Assembly (NCBI RefSeq): GCF_958295425.1
Contig: NC_081146.1
Coordinates: forward strand, 10,524,985-10,588,984
Length of the DNA: 64,000 nucleotides
Source of the DNA: Solea solea
Taxonomy: Eukaryota > Chordata > Actinopteri > Pleuronectiformes > Soleidae
Direction: 5' to 3'
Within the stretch, counting starts at the first letter, position 1, and every line of letters starts with the position of its first letter. Position numbers and translations under genes: made by a program. Positions 17,926 to 31,505 of this stretch are shown here, piece after piece. The notes below the pieces were generated by a model. The model worked only from the letters and a program-made list of their open reading frames with translations, ran no database searches and was not told the DNA's origin.

Positions 17926-20900
17926 ATGTGTAAGTTGTGTGTGTGTGTGATGTATGTTGCAGCTGAATATCCCTCACCACCTCACCTTTCCCTTCCAAGT
18001 GTGTTGGAGAACCCACATAGCACACGAAGGTAACATCCGGCCCATGTCCTCACGTTGCGCCCTTACCTTGTTTTGACTCTTGCTCAACTCAAGTGACAGA
18101 TTGACGTTTTGATATTGGCAAGTGTGACGTCAGAATCTGAGCGGCTCAGAAACAGAAAAAATCACCTTGGAACGTTTTCAACTGTAGACTTTGAAGAGTG
18201 GGTTCAAAGTCTGATATGGTGAGACATATGAAGAGACGATGCTCAGGATCTGTGGAGCGCTATTCAGAGATACTGCAAACACAGACCAAACATGGCAGGT
18301 TCACACCTTCTCATTAATAGCATTTAACCCACGGACTTTGATTTTTGAAATGTATCAGGGAAGTCAAATCACAGCTAAAATGTAAATAATGTATGTTGCA
18401 TATAAAATAGGTTTAACCCTTTATTAGGCAAGTGACTTCTGCGGATATCCACAATGGCAGCGCTATACCACCCCGTGAGGTTGGAAGTTGTATTATACTT
18501 TTTATATATACATCTTTTAGAAAATGTTTTACCCTAGATGGACAAGGAACCATATATGGTAACTTCATTGATCATGATTTTCAACATGAAAATGTGATAT
18601 ATTAGGTCTTGACACTGACATTTCCAAGAATTTCAATTACTACCCGATTATTTCTTAAAAAGTATTTATTTGTGGCCTTTTGCCTGCTTTATTTATGTCA
18701 TTGTGGCCCTCTGGCAAAAGAATGTGGCCCACCCACCATTGCCATACAGTCAGTTCAAAAGTCAAAAGATATTTAGTTTGTTCATTGTGGGCTATTGAAA
18801 CAACAAAATGGTGGCTCGTGTAGAGATGGCTCCTGATATAAATACAAAAGCCTCATTCTGGGTATAACGAAAAACAACAATTTGTACAATCAGGTGATTG
18901 TCTCCTCTACAATAAAATATAATGATTTTATTTTCAATTTCTGCCAAATAAAAAAAAAATGTCACTTACATTTTATGCTCTAGAACCTTTAAAGTTATAT
19001 AAAAAATACATTCCTGATGAGGAGACCTGTCTCTGTCCTACAGTGTCTGCCCGTCTTCCACCTCCCCAGTCACTCCTACATAAGCAGTAGCACAAGTGCA
19101 ATGATACAGCAAATTCTATTCGACTGTAATACATATGTCTTATGTTTTTAGTTGTCAACATTCCTGTTTTTATATTTCTACACTTGCACTTTAATTTGTA
19201 GTTTGAATATCAGTGCTAACAATAATAATAATAATGATAATTGTCTTTTCTTTCTTGCTTGCACACACACATTGTCACTGTGGACATTATTTACAGTATA
19301 ATGTTGTCATATACACATGGCGAAGTTACTTACTTATTATTATTATTCTTCCTATTCATCCTAATGTTATTATATTATATAATATATTATTTACACTATC
19401 TGCCAAACCGTGTCACTGTGTAATAATGAGGTAACAAATTATATAACCTTTTTTGACAATTCTGAGGCGATTTAAGATGCAAAAGTAGTCTTTCATTCAA
19501 TCAAGTGGACGACTGTTGTGAAATAAACATCACTACAGTCACTGACATTACCATGTGTCAGATAAGGGACTTTCAAGTATCTTGAGAGGACTAAATAACT
19601 GCCATTGATATCTTAGCATTTCAATGGCCACCTTAACTCTCCGAGCTGTCATTGTTTTTATTTAAGGCCCGGCCTTTGCTGCCGGTATCAGTTAAGTTTC
19701 CCATTGAAGAGGAAATCAGAAGAAACAAACATTTAAATGAGGGATAATAGGTTTCTCTGTGTCAAGAGGTTGAATCGGTGAATCAACTCAGAGAACAAAG
19801 CAATAGCAATAGTGACCTCACCCACTTTGTGCAGTCAATGAATAAAACAAAATAAAAAAGAGGACATTTTAAAATTTGAATTAAATAGTATTATTAAAAT
19901 TTAATTATCTCCCCTTATATGGCCTTTCAAGAGTACTTAACCCAAAATGTCATCTCTTCAGCTGCGGTCATTTAAGGGCCTTTTTAGTTAGTTAATGATT
20001 TTGTTCACTTCTCTCCTCCTGATTGTGCTAATACAAAGGTACTGTGTTTCCAAATACAACGAAAATACAAATGCATTTAATGATGATTATAGTCATGGAA
20101 AAATAATTTTAGAAGGCAAAATAGAGTGAGTGAAGTAGCCCTCAGCTTTGTCAGTATCAACCGGTCCAACTGTGTATGAACTTACAGTAGATTGACAAAT
20201 CTTTGTGTGGGCTTCTTGAGGCAGCAGCTAGTCCCAAATTGAATTACATGCGCATTTCTCAGCCACAAAGGGGAGCCATCACTAATTAAAACCATGTGAT
20301 TGATGACAGTGACGCTTCATGCCAACGGAGGATAAATCACTCTCACAGTCACTTTGCTGCATTGGCCCCTGTCTCTCAACACCACAAGCTACTGTAAGTT
20401 CAACACTTTCTCAGCTGAGAGGAGTAAACAACTGAACATCTTCTGTCTTTTTTTTCTTTTTTTTATCATTTGCTGTGCATTATTTCCGTAAGTCTATAGC
20501 TTCTTTTCAGTGAAATAATCCAAGGAAACAAAGTCACTTGTGGGGGCCAACACTGCATGAATCTTTCTCTAATGTATATGAATTTGTCCCTCTCTAGCCT
20601 ACAGTACCTGCTCCTAATTATGTCGAGCCGAGTGAAACTTTGACCTGTTAAAAGGGAAGCTGTCAACCTGTCCGTCCATGGACAGCACTTTGTGAGTAAT
20701 CGCTGTCTAATGGCGTTTACATTGAATCAGTGTATTATACACTCCAATCCATACACGTCTACACACATGCGTCTAAACCAGGATGGACTCGACTGTTTCC
20801 TTTTTATTTTACAAAGACAATTCGAAATCTGAAATTCAGCAGGAAGGAACACAGACTAGAGAAACACATTATTCACGACAGTTGTTTACAAAATAAATGA

Positions 20901-21842
20901 GAAACAGAGAGGTAAGGTGGATTGTTTTCACATATGAAATGAAATAAAAACAACTAAAAAAGAAAGGCTAAATATTTCTAAATCCATATTTTCCACGTAA
21001 TAATTCTGCTAGGGATTCTTGTTTGACGTTAAACTGTTTCGTGTGACTGGAGCAGTGCTGTGTCCATCGTGACGTATACATAAAATCTATGGAATCGGCA
21101 CAGTTGTATACATGTGTAAACGTGACCACGGCTCTTCTTGTTAAAACTGTTAAGTGTCTAATAAAAGAACCAAATGAGGGGGTTAAAAAAGTCCCCCCTC
21201 CTCTTTATAAAGCCCTCCTTTATGAACATAATCACACATGTGTTGCCACATGACACTTGATGTTAACTCTCTCTATAGGTGGACTATTACAGTGGTTTAA
21301 AACTGCTGTCGGTCTATGGCCAGGAACGATTTTTGCACTCTTTTTAAGCTGCATACAAGTCAGATCCTGTCAGTGGGTTAGTTTTGTTCAAAGGACCAAT
21401 TTGTGGGTCCTACCTTAGCCTGCAGCTAAAAGGCCTAATGGCGGGGGCATCCACCTGAGAGGTGCAGTGCTCCCCCCACTGGGCTTTAATTTGAGAGAGG
21501 GGTGGGTGGCAGCTTCTGAGGCTTTTACCATTACACAGGACTTCATTGTGGCTGCTGACCGTTTGATCTTAAAATAATTTACTTAATGATCTCACCACGG
21601 GAGCAATTGGTGCTGCTCGATTAGTCTGCGAGGTCTAATGGACATGGGAAAGAAAAAGAAGGAGGGGGAGGGGGGCAAAGTAGGGGCTAAATGAATATAT
21701 ATCTTACCTTAGGGAGGTACATTTTTAGGATATATTCAGAGGTGAAATTTTCACTCTGTCACTGATGTAACAGTATGAGCGGTTGCAACAGTCTTAGAAG
21801 CCAAATTGTCAGGTAAAAGAAAAAAGAAAATGATGTATATAC

Positions 21843-21848
<6 letters not shown>

Positions 21849-21906
<58 letters not shown>
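21849..21906. repeat. (AT)n microsatellite
   Basis: About 58 bp of pure AT, preceded by ATACATATACAT. Confidence 0.95.
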
Positions 21907-21909
<3 letters not shown>

Positions 21910-23690
21910 GCATGAAAGGGCTCAAAATAATATGAAATAAAACAAAACGAAATTAGAGTTTCAATTTATAAATAACATTTAAATTTACATTTCTGTTGCA
22001 ATCTTTTTTAACAATAATTCCGTTGTATTTGCTTGTGTGAGGTATTTCTTTTTCACAGCTGAATTTAAAATGTATCCTTTTTTCAGTTTTGGAATTATGA
22101 ATGCTTTGTTGTCTGTTTATCATCCCGCAGTTGTTGCAGCACTCTTGAATACATAAATAAATGCATTTATTCTCACTGTGGTAGACAACAAGTATATTTG
22201 ATTTGTTTTCGAACATTACAATAACTAAATATGATTCAATCTAAGTGTTAAGTTCTCGCTCCCTTCAATTCCTAATCAAAGTATCATCTAAGATGCTGAA
22301 TGGAGACAAGAAAGCTCAGTTGTCTTCAGGGGAAAAAAAAGAGAAGAGTTGAAAAGGTCATTCCACTTTCAGCTCACACCCAGCGATACAAAACTGAAAG
22401 GACTTCCTGACCACTGTGCCTAGATAACACATACTGAGGTGGGGGTCTAATGCAGCCATTAGAGGACAAGATAGTTGCCGTTATGTAAGTTGGTGCAGTT
22501 TACAGTAATCCCTCTGGCAGTGTTTGAAAAGCGGAAAGGGGAGGGTGGGTGATTAACACAGATCACTGTTATTAAATCATGCAAGAAGGTTGTTAGTGCA
22601 CATGAAGTTGTCTGTGACATGTCATGACAAAATCTGGCCCAGTGCAATGAGGAACACGCAGATAAATCTCTGAATGGAAAAAATTTTCCATGCAAAGATA
22701 CAGCTTTATAAGTGTCAACACATTAAATTATGAAAATTACGTCTGGTTTGCTCGTCAGCATTAAAACCTTATTCACAAAAAAAAAGGGTTGCAGTCAAAT
22801 GATGGCTTCCTGTGCATGTATGGAGGTTTGTTTGAATTTTTTTTCCCCAAAAAACTATCGAGACATATCTATAAAATGTGGAAAATCAGCTGTGCAAAGT
22901 ACCATGGCTCAGTGATTTGTCCTACAGAAATGTCAGTGGAGAATCAGCCACTTTTCTCCCTTAATTTCTCAAAATAAACCTTCGATTTTAATATGCTCTG
23001 AGTGCTAAGCAGACGACGACCTGTGATTTAAAATATCAAGTAGGTGTGCAATTATGTGGTGGCTACAAAAATAGACAAACACTTGAGTTCTGAGGGGGTT
23101 TGCTCTCTTGATTTAATGCTAAGGCTTTTATTGGGACATGAGCAAAGGTAAACCTCTTCACTCTAGAGTGGGCATTGACCACACAGTCAACAATGCAGTA
23201 ATTAACAGCCAATATAACATCTATTACATATATTATTTTATAAGATGTTTGTATATCATTTTCCATGATCATCATCCCTATAAGTAATAGTAGATTATTT
23301 TATTCATGATGGCAGTAATTAAATAAACAACACACTGTGCATTCTGATAATAATCCTCTGTGATATTGTACTGCACTGAAAAGAAAAACATCTACATGGG
23401 TGTTTGTATAATGACTATCCAACTGTAAGAGCCTCAGATACATTTTAAACATTTATTGACCCATCCCCCCCCCACACACACTGAACGGGAGTAATCCTCG
23501 TGCCAGAGACCACGAGGTGTGCATATTAAAAGTTTTTACTGAGGCTCCACAACACCTGTGATCTCTCACCATTGAGCCTTGCACTATAAGAACATAAATC
23601 ACTGCTTGTGAGTGGAATATCTCATGGAGAGCGAGCATTCCCCTGCTCGTGCTGGGATTAGGAAATCAAAAGGGCACACGCTCTGAAAAT

Positions 23691-23725
23691 GCTCCACAAG
23701 GCTCCACAAGGCTCCACAAGGCTCC
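23691..23725. repeat. GCTCCACAAG decamer minisatellite
   Basis: Three perfect GCTCCACAAG units and a partial fourth (GCTCCGAGG). Confidence 0.95.
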
Positions 23726-24640
23726 GAGGAGGCCAGCATGTTGAGAAACAGCCAAGGAGGCTCACTCAGCTCTGTCATTTATAATGGTGCCGGACTGACA
23801 GAAGCCCCTGGGACATTACTGCTACAAACCCCAAACCACTGACTGTATGTGCCATCCAAACAAGTACAAATTATGGTCTAAACGAAGCGGAAGAGCTACT
23901 GCAAATTGCAGGAAGCGTTCTCCTGTGTCTTCATTATCTTGTTAGGTTTTAGATAAATGTATCTTCAGTAGCATATGGCAATGATCGTCACTCTAAGAGC
24001 AGCTAATTTTCCCCATGGGGAAAAAAAACAGAACTTGCCATTCTATATAATATCATATGAGTCAAATAACTTGAGAGGATATGGATATGCTCGCTTGTCA
24101 TATTGGAAAGGTTATTATCTCATCTGACTGTGTGTGTGTGTGGGAGGACATCCATGATTTGCCTTTATAGTCCATAATGTTGTCCCCACGCACGAAGGAA
24201 GGGTAAACTGTACTGTGAGAAATCCACGTATTTGATATGCAAAGATGCTCCCTATGTATCCTTGCCTCATGTTGGTCAAAACATTGATGAGATTAATTTG
24301 CATTTATGGAGTGAAAGATTACACAAGTACACTATATGAGGAATAAAGGGCCCAGCTCAGGTTAAGGCTGATTGACAGCAGCATTGTCTGGTCGGGCTTC
24401 ACTTCATTTTCAAGAAGTCCACAGTGACCTCAGGCATTATGGCCATGGGGGCAGTGCCAGTCTCTCAGGATGCTTATTAAGTGGGATCAACCAGACCCTC
24501 AGACACAAGTGCCTTGGCCGTCCTCAGGGGAAACCTGTAAGCGCCTGGGCCTAGGTTCCTTCACAACACCCTCACCACACCCTGCTGTGCACACACAATC
24601 ATGCAGACATATAAGTGTTGTGTGCCATTTATGTTAAAGT

Positions 24641-24671
24641 ATTTAATTTAATTTAATTTAATTTAATTTAA
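24641..24671. repeat. (ATTTA)6 microsatellite
   Basis: Six perfect pentanucleotide units. Confidence 0.95.
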
Positions 24672-25812
24672 TGCAGTTTTATGCATTAGATCTATACCAA
24701 AACTGCAAATAGTTAATTTAAACTTAAGTTAACAAGTGACACCGGCTTCTTACTTTAGTATTAAGTAGCTTAATTCGTGTAGGTGTTATCAAGGGAAATG
24801 TTTGTGTCAAACATTTTATTTTTTACAGTCTACATTTTGATACCACATAAGCCACTTAAACCAGTATAGGCTTAAACCCCAATTCCTAATTAATGCCATA
24901 TGCTCCAACAGGCTACGTATGTGTGTGTGTGACCCAACTAAACAATAGGGATTGTACAACCATTGAAAGGTAATGGGTGCCTTTAAAGCTTTTGTTTCCC
25001 ACCAGAGGAACACTTAAAACAAGGCATTCATGATAAGCGGTCGGCTGTTGTGCTGTGGCTTCCCCTGTCCCTCAGGACAACATATCCATCACCAGATGCC
25101 CCCGGGTGTGGGCTAACAAATTTGTCCATTCTGGGGGCTTACATAACCCCCCAGGACTTTCACTATCTGGTTGGATTTTGTGTGATCTGCCACCAGAGAT
25201 CTCACTGTCAGGGCGAGCTCACACCAGGCTTGTTTTTTTTTTGTTGTTGTTGTTTTCTTTAATTTCATTACAGGGGCGTTAATTCACTACAGTGCAAAAT
25301 TCTCCACATGCAGGCTATTATTTGCCACCAACACAATGAAACTAGTTTATCGCGTCTGTATTTCCATAGACAGGCGGAGCAATGACTTATGACGGAATAA
25401 CTGACAAGATATTATTATTTCGTCAATGTGATCAATTATTATGCGGGCGGGAGACCACCAAACAGCAGACCCATCACCCAGCATGCTCCACCTGATGACT
25501 CTGTGTTTTTAAAATAGGCCCATGACTTACAAATTGATTTCAGGACCTTTGTCACCACCAGCTGACAGCAATTGTTAGGCCTGTAAATGATCAAATCTAT
25601 CCATCTGTCCGTATGTCTCTATACTCGTACTCTCTATAAGGCTGTTTTGGAACCTCGAGTAGTTTAGTTTCCTGAGAGTAATGCTTACCTTTTCAGCAAA
25701 TTCTTTCATTTCTCAAAGTATGTTCTCTCCATGCTGGATCTCTATTCCCCCAGACCTCGACCTACATGAAGATCTGCCAGTGCCCTCTACAGGCTGCAGC
25801 TGCTGGTGACAG

Positions 25813-25836
25813 TGCACACACACACACACACACACA
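25813..25836. repeat. (CA)12 microsatellite
   Basis: Twelve perfect CA units. Confidence 0.9.
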
Positions 25837-26297
25837 GGGAGGCAAGATCCACGGCAGGAAGTCACACACCGTGACTGTCAAGTTGTTGTTGTGTTTCTAA
25901 GTGAGTAAATCAATTTGTCCATAATTACATTAGAATTTTATCATACCATCTCTATCAAAAAGAAAGGAAATGTAAATATGTGTTCCCAACCAGCCTGGAT
26001 CTAAAGGTTTGAAGAATTATTGTTCTTCTTTTTGTTTTGTTTTGTTTTTTTAAATACAAATGCTATTTTACATCAATAGACTTCTACAAGATGTTCACTG
26101 GCTAAAATAACAATGACACTACTTTGAGAGTACAGCTCTCACGTAGCGGTAACCCTGTAGAGGGCGTCCTTGGGGTGCAGACCTTTCTGACATCCAGGGG
26201 TCAGATGTCTGATCACAGCAGTTGGCTTATTGTTGCAAATACAATGTAATAGTGATATAGAATTTGCCAAAAAAGGCAAGCAGGGAAAAACAGCCAT

Positions 26298-26348
26298 AAA
26301 TACATAGGTACTTAGGTACATAGATACATAGATAGATTTATGTACGCA
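26298..26348. repeat. ACATAGATA-type tetranucleotide repeat
   Basis: Imperfect TACATAGG/TACATAGA units. Confidence 0.7.
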
Positions 26349-27709
26349 TATACACAAGTGCAAATAATTATAAGAACCTGAGGGATGAAAGAGAGGAAGC
26401 TATTTTGAAAGGATGGAGTTTTGAGAGCAGATGGAGTCCAGTGTGTGCATTTGGGAGCAGAGATAATTCCAGAGTTTGCGTAGAGCACAGAAGAAGGACT
26501 TCGGAATGCTAAGAGAAATAAAATATTAAAATAAAATATACGAGCCATAGTGAAGCACAGGGATGCCCATGCAGTTATCCAGTCAAAACAATGAGTATGT
26601 ACTCAGTGCAAGTGTGCAGTTTGGGAATTGTCATAAAGCTGCACAGGTGCAGGGATATGGATGTTAAGTTAAACAGCACAACAGTGTCCTGCTGTGTTGC
26701 ACAGTCCCATTGCATGTGGTTGGAAAAAAAAAAATTATTGGAGCAATTCGTGCGACAGTAAAGCTGTACGAGTTGTTCTCTGTTATGGCGGTGTTAATTA
26801 AGCTCAATGTGATGTAGTAAATGTTTGGAATGACAGGATGAGTCTTTTATAAATGCATAATGTGTCTCATCGGATAAAATAAACCCGGACCCTCTACACA
26901 TAATCGGTTACTGCTCAGTGGAAAAGATAAAGATAAAAACAGAAAAACAAAGGGATTCAAGCTTCAGTGGCATAAATATTTCTCAACTGTAAGTTGGTAA
27001 AACATGTGACATGATGATTGTCTCCTTGTAAAATAAAAACTATAGTGAAAATAGAGAATCCAAACCCGTGTTTGTTGTCAGTGTAACTGCTGCACTTCCT
27101 TCCGTGTGCTTGATCCATGAAATGATGCCACTGTTTTACAATTTCCTTTTCTTACTTTCCTTTGCCTTCATCAATCTTCTGTCTCCAATTCTCCAATAAT
27201 AAGAATTGATAGCCAGTGTCTGATTTTATGGGGCTCTTGCAGGGGGAAAAAAAATCATTCAAACAGTAATGTGTTGATATTTATATACAGTTCTGGTATC
27301 AGTGTACATAGACAGCTTGCCTCTGAATAAGAGATTGCATCATTAAACAAACATGACTGATTTTAAGTCTTGGACATATTCGCTTGCTCACTGCTGCTTA
27401 TTGGATTGACTGGGCTGCTGTGATGGAGCGCTATGTTGTGATTCAGTTTAGGGAATCAATACAGCATTGTCAACAGAACTCTGGCGACACTGCCAGTCAT
27501 TGATGAGCTGCTCCATATTACAGATTATGGATTATACCACAGTACAATATTCAACGGCCAAATGATGTGCAACATACAATAAAAGCACAGACCAGCATAT
27601 CTACATTCTAAACTACCTGAAGTGCAGTATTATTATATCATACACTTCACCAGAACAGAACAGAAAATGGCTTCATGTGATGAATGAACTTACATATTTA
27701 CAGTCAGAT

Positions 27710-27731
27710 TGTTGTGTTGTGTTGTGTTGTG
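27710..27731. repeat. (GTTGT)n microsatellite
   Basis: About four GTTGT units. Confidence 0.9.
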
Positions 27732-29340
27732 GCAGACTGCACAACAAGCAGTGGATGGAGACATTAGGATGGCCAGCTCAGCAGTGTGACAAGCCTTGGC
27801 AGTACAATGGTCGAAGTAATGGGTAAAGTGCCAGGTTTGAACAGCAATGTTTGCTAAGGAATAGTTCTGTGTTCCTTGGGAAGGCGTTATTGTTGCAATC
27901 TGTCTTGCACACTTTGTGATGTTACAGCTCCCAGATGCCGGGGCTCAGACAGACACAGACTGACAGGGAGCAACAGAACAAAAAAATGTCTTTGTTCCTT
28001 TATTGACACAGAGACCAAACTGTATGGATGTCACTACATGGAATTGCATTGCCAGATGTCAACCTTTTTTCTCTGTCATATCATCCCATTTCAGGGTCCA
28101 GTGGTTTTCTTTTGCAAATTTGAACGACTCATGTTCTGGACCATGTTAACACCTGTACTGATTTTCAGAGTAAACTGAGCATGTGGATTACATCAGGAGC
28201 CATCTTCACCTTAACTGCTTGAATGCATTGCTTCCAACTTGTTATTATGGACACTATAACACCATAGCAACAGGCAGACAAGACCCCGTAGGTGGTCTTT
28301 TCATTGCTGTGTTGCTGTGGCCCAAAGCAGTGATGCCACCTGCAAACCTGAGGAGTTTATCTTATTTTCTTGTCTTTTTTGTGCTGTTTCTTGATGTGAA
28401 AAAGAAGAAAACACATGAAAAAATAGACAAAAAATAGAAATCCTGCATGTGTTTTATACAACAAACTACTATCTGTGCCTACAGTAGTATCTGGTATCAC
28501 TTTTATGACAGGATGCCAACAATTTAAGATTCTTTAAAAGTATAATTTGTTATTTATTTCAAGAGGTCAGACTCCTAGGAAATAAAGTGTGGCAAAGTGG
28601 CTTGTAAATTGCTGTTGCTGGGTAAATTGCTGTGCTGCCAAGACAACAGTCAAACTGGCCTCAAACGTACATTTTATTACAGTCTGTGACTCCAACACCA
28701 TAATCCCTTCATGTCTAATCCTGTCATTTGCGCAATGTTTGTCACAGGGGTAGGTAACAGGTATTACTGTACATTTATATACACTACACTGAATGAAATC
28801 CCCTAATTATAAAGGTTTGCGTGAAATGAGATGAAATAAATTATTATTTCAAGGTCCATTGTGTATAGATGTAATTATATTTTTTAGGCTAAATTGAAGA
28901 TAAAATACTTTTATGAATTGTTATTTTTCATTACCCTAGAATGAGCCATTTATAGTTGCATCTCTAACGAGGCTGTTATATTGTTTTTACAATAGTCTAC
29001 AATAGACACACACTACATTGATGCCAAATGATGGCTATATAGATTATCTACCACATTTGCAAGGGAAGTGTGAGATGAAGGATATTCAGGTGCAACATGC
29101 AACTTCACCAATACATGTTGCTAAATTTTACACACTGTGCCTTTAAGAAAAACATGTTTGGCCCAAAGTATACAGTTAGTTATTACTATTTGTATTTTTA
29201 AGACCCTTTTCCATTCACCAGTTCTTAATTGTAGGATTTATTAGCTCACTTTTCTAAACTTAATGAGTAAAAACAATTTGAGTTGCCTCTGGTTTTAAAA
29301 AAAAAAACTTCCCTCGGCTTCGAAAGAAGTTACTTTACAT

Positions 29341-29564
29341 TCAGGCACTTGGCAGTGATTGACGGTCGTGGCCGTTGCTAAGCAACGGAATGCGGACACG
29401 CCTCCGAGACTGTACAGCTCTTGCGAGTCCTCTTATTAAACAGGCGTGAAGTAAAAGTACTGCGAAGAAAAGAGGTGATCAAAAAATGTTATAGCTTTTC
29501 CACGACTGAGTTTCCCTTGAGAAAGTGACGAAGTGAAGCAGGTGATGGTCGAGGTGGAGCAAAC
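29341..29564 (+). promoter_or_regulatory. Probable dnah11 promoter and 5' leader
   Basis: The 224 bp before the start codon are richer in G+C and CpG than the DNA further upstream. No TATA box is visible near the likely start of transcription. The segment holds a perfect X-box (29,374-29,386), and an in-frame TGA at 29,526-29,528 limits the coding sequence to the ATG at 29,565. TTAAACA at 29,436-29,442 loosely resembles a forkhead (FOXJ1) site but is too weak to call. The transcription start cannot be placed from sequence alone. Confidence 0.55.
29374..29386. promoter_or_regulatory. X-box (RFX binding site) GTTGCTAAGCAAC
   Basis: This 13-bp palindrome has two GTTGCT half sites around a single base and ends 178 bp before the dnah11 ATG. 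It fits the ciliary X-box form GTNRCY-N(1-3)-RGYNAC. RFX2/RFX3 with FOXJ1 activate motile-cilia genes through such sites, usually within about 200 bp of the start. Position, perfect symmetry and the nature of the downstream gene agree. Binding itself is inferred. Confidence 0.7.
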
Positions 29565-29601
29565 ATGTCCGACGACGACGACGAGAGTGTTTGCAGTGTA
29601 G
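29545..29601 (+). other. Upstream ORF overlapping the dnah11 start
   Basis: An ATG at 29,545 with G at -3 and G at +4 (good context) opens 18 codons ending at TAG 29,599-29,601, in a different frame from dnah11 and overlapping its first 12 codons. If the transcript begins upstream of 29,545, this frame would compete with the main start. It is too short and unsupported to be called a gene. Confidence 0.35.
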
Positions 29602-31505
29602 TTGAGGACGTGAGGGTGAAGTTTGTGGAGGAGACAGTTTGTTCTCTGCTGCGACTCAGCCGTCAAACATGGGACAAAAGTGCCGCTGACGAGGAGTTTC
29701 AGACTCTTCTGAAAGACTTTTTTGAGAAGGAGTTTGTTATTTTCTTCACAGCGATAAAAGGTTGTCTGGTTGCCTTAAAGCAGGTATGACTGTGTAATGT
29801 TATTCATAATTAGCATTAGCATATGTGTGCTGCTGGCCAATTATGTGATTTTAGCATTGCACACCAACGTCTTACGGAATTACTGTTTTAAAGGTTCTGT
29901 GAGTCACATTTAGAAAGCTTTATTGGCAGAAATTAGTTATACCATCGATTAGAATGTTTGTGTAAGTGCACAATTGCCTAAAATTTTAAAAGGTTTGTTC
30001 TTTTTTAGCCTTATATGAAGGCAGATATATGTACTTGGGCCTTCCTTATAGAGGTGGCCATCTTGCGCTGCCATCTTACTACAGTAGCCTGAATGGACAA
30101 ACCAGAGTGTGCGTTTCACTTTCTAAGCGTAAATGTTCAACACAAATGAATTAAGTCCTTTCTGGTATGATGTGAATGAAGGAGTCCTCGCTGTTACACT
30201 TGTCACCAGATGTCTTTTATTTTTACTTGACTTTTAACAAGTGTTGTTTTCTTTCTTACTTAAGAAGGAGCAAAAATCTAGTCAAACAGTATTGTGTTGT
30301 ATTTACATTTCAATACTAAACGTGCACTAGAACGCGATTAGAATGTGTCAATAGTTTGTACAGAATCAGGTGTTTATCACAGATGACGGATTATCGTATG
30401 TGATTTCCATATTCCCGTTGCATCCTCCGCATTGAAACCACTTGAAGCTCAGCTTCAACTATTTTTTTCCCACTGCGGTGAGATGGTGATTGGAAAAATG
30501 TCACTTCCCAGGAAGCTGGGCTTCCATGAAAGTGGATAGGGGGTTGGGTGGTTGTGGTGCTGGGCTTTTGCATGATGATGGGAGGAACAGTTTTTGATTG
30601 GCAGCATTTGAGAAACATACACAACAGTGGAGCCTTTTCTGCATCAGTCCTGTGTGGATTTTGCGAGGGTCGTCTGTTGACAAATAGCTGGTCGTTGTGT
30701 CTTATTTGCTCAGTGATATATTCCTTTTTTTTTTTCATTTTTACCTATATACAATTTAAATAAAAACACCATTATACCATTTCAGTTTTACATAATTATC
30801 ACATTTCCTTGTTCCAGTTGTTCGTTTGCAGAATTTATGTAAGAACTGTGCCTGATATGAGCTTCCCCATTTCAAAGACCAGCAACCCCAACTGCATTGT
30901 GATAATAATCAATGTTAAATAATTTATGAAGCATTTTATTACCATAATATGTGTAGGCCATATCATCCAGCATTAGCAAGGTGGCCTTTTATTTGTTTAG
31001 AATTGCCATTATTTGTTTCTTGTAACATTTTGTTTCATTGTCAAATGCAGGTCCCACCTGTTGCTCAAGACAAGAAAATCTATTTACTAAAGAAGAGGTT
31101 TGAGCCTGTGAGCTCTGAAAACTACAGGGAACTTGTGCTTTCTGGCCTCTTGTCTCCCTCGCCACTTCTGCAGCTGGCAGGCACAGTGGAGCAGGTGACT
31201 GTTATACCCCCTCATCATCACACACCTGCTGCATCTGCCGCAAGTTATTTTTGTTTGTAGCTTGCCTTTGTGAGTTCTGGATGAATTCATTTTGTGTCTC
31301 TTTTTGCATAGGTATGCGCCCCACTGCTGTCAAACAACAAAAACCACCAGATGTGGCCAAATCTGACATCTGAAGACATAATTCGACACGTTGAGAACAT
31401 GTGCAGCAAAACGTCAGTCTTACGAGGACAGGTTTTAGGGGAAAGCGTCCTCCCTCTCCCAACTGCAACAGACTGGATAGAAAATTTACACAACTCCGTT
31501 GAAAT
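29565..31505 (+). CDS. dnah11: dnah11 exons 1-3: extreme N-terminus of the tail
   Basis: Exons are 29565-29783 (residues 1-73), 31051-31194 (74-121) and 31312-31505 (122 to the first two bases of codon 186). The protein opens with the acidic run MSDDDDE, encoded by a short GAC repeat, then a mainly helical region. Exon 3 carries the [16 protein letters not shown] stretch and then [10 protein letters not shown], which match the tail segment of DNAH9/11/17 chains where a VLPLP-type motif precedes the first long helical domain. This end is the least conserved part of the family, so exon 1 rests on frame, Kozak context, the upstream stop and the phase-0 donor rather than on homology. Intron 1 (29,784-31,050) is 1.27 kb; I recognise nothing in it. 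Confidence 0.85.

Larger units (their letters stand above)
17936..29340. other. Non-coding, intergenic or intronic
   Basis: No gene was recognised. Simple repeats are annotated separately. Low-repeat stretches such as 21,410-21,640 and 25,050-25,230 have no sustained reading frame and could be conserved regulatory DNA. Nothing identifies the neighbouring gene upstream of dnah11. Confidence 0.55.

Noticed and set aside
23691..23725. Possible CRISPR-like short repeats
   Set aside because: The decamers are contiguous with no spacers; it is a minisatellite in a vertebrate genome.
29436..29442. FOXJ1-like site TTAAACA in the promoter
   Set aside because: It fits the forkhead consensus only loosely and such 7-mers are frequent by chance.
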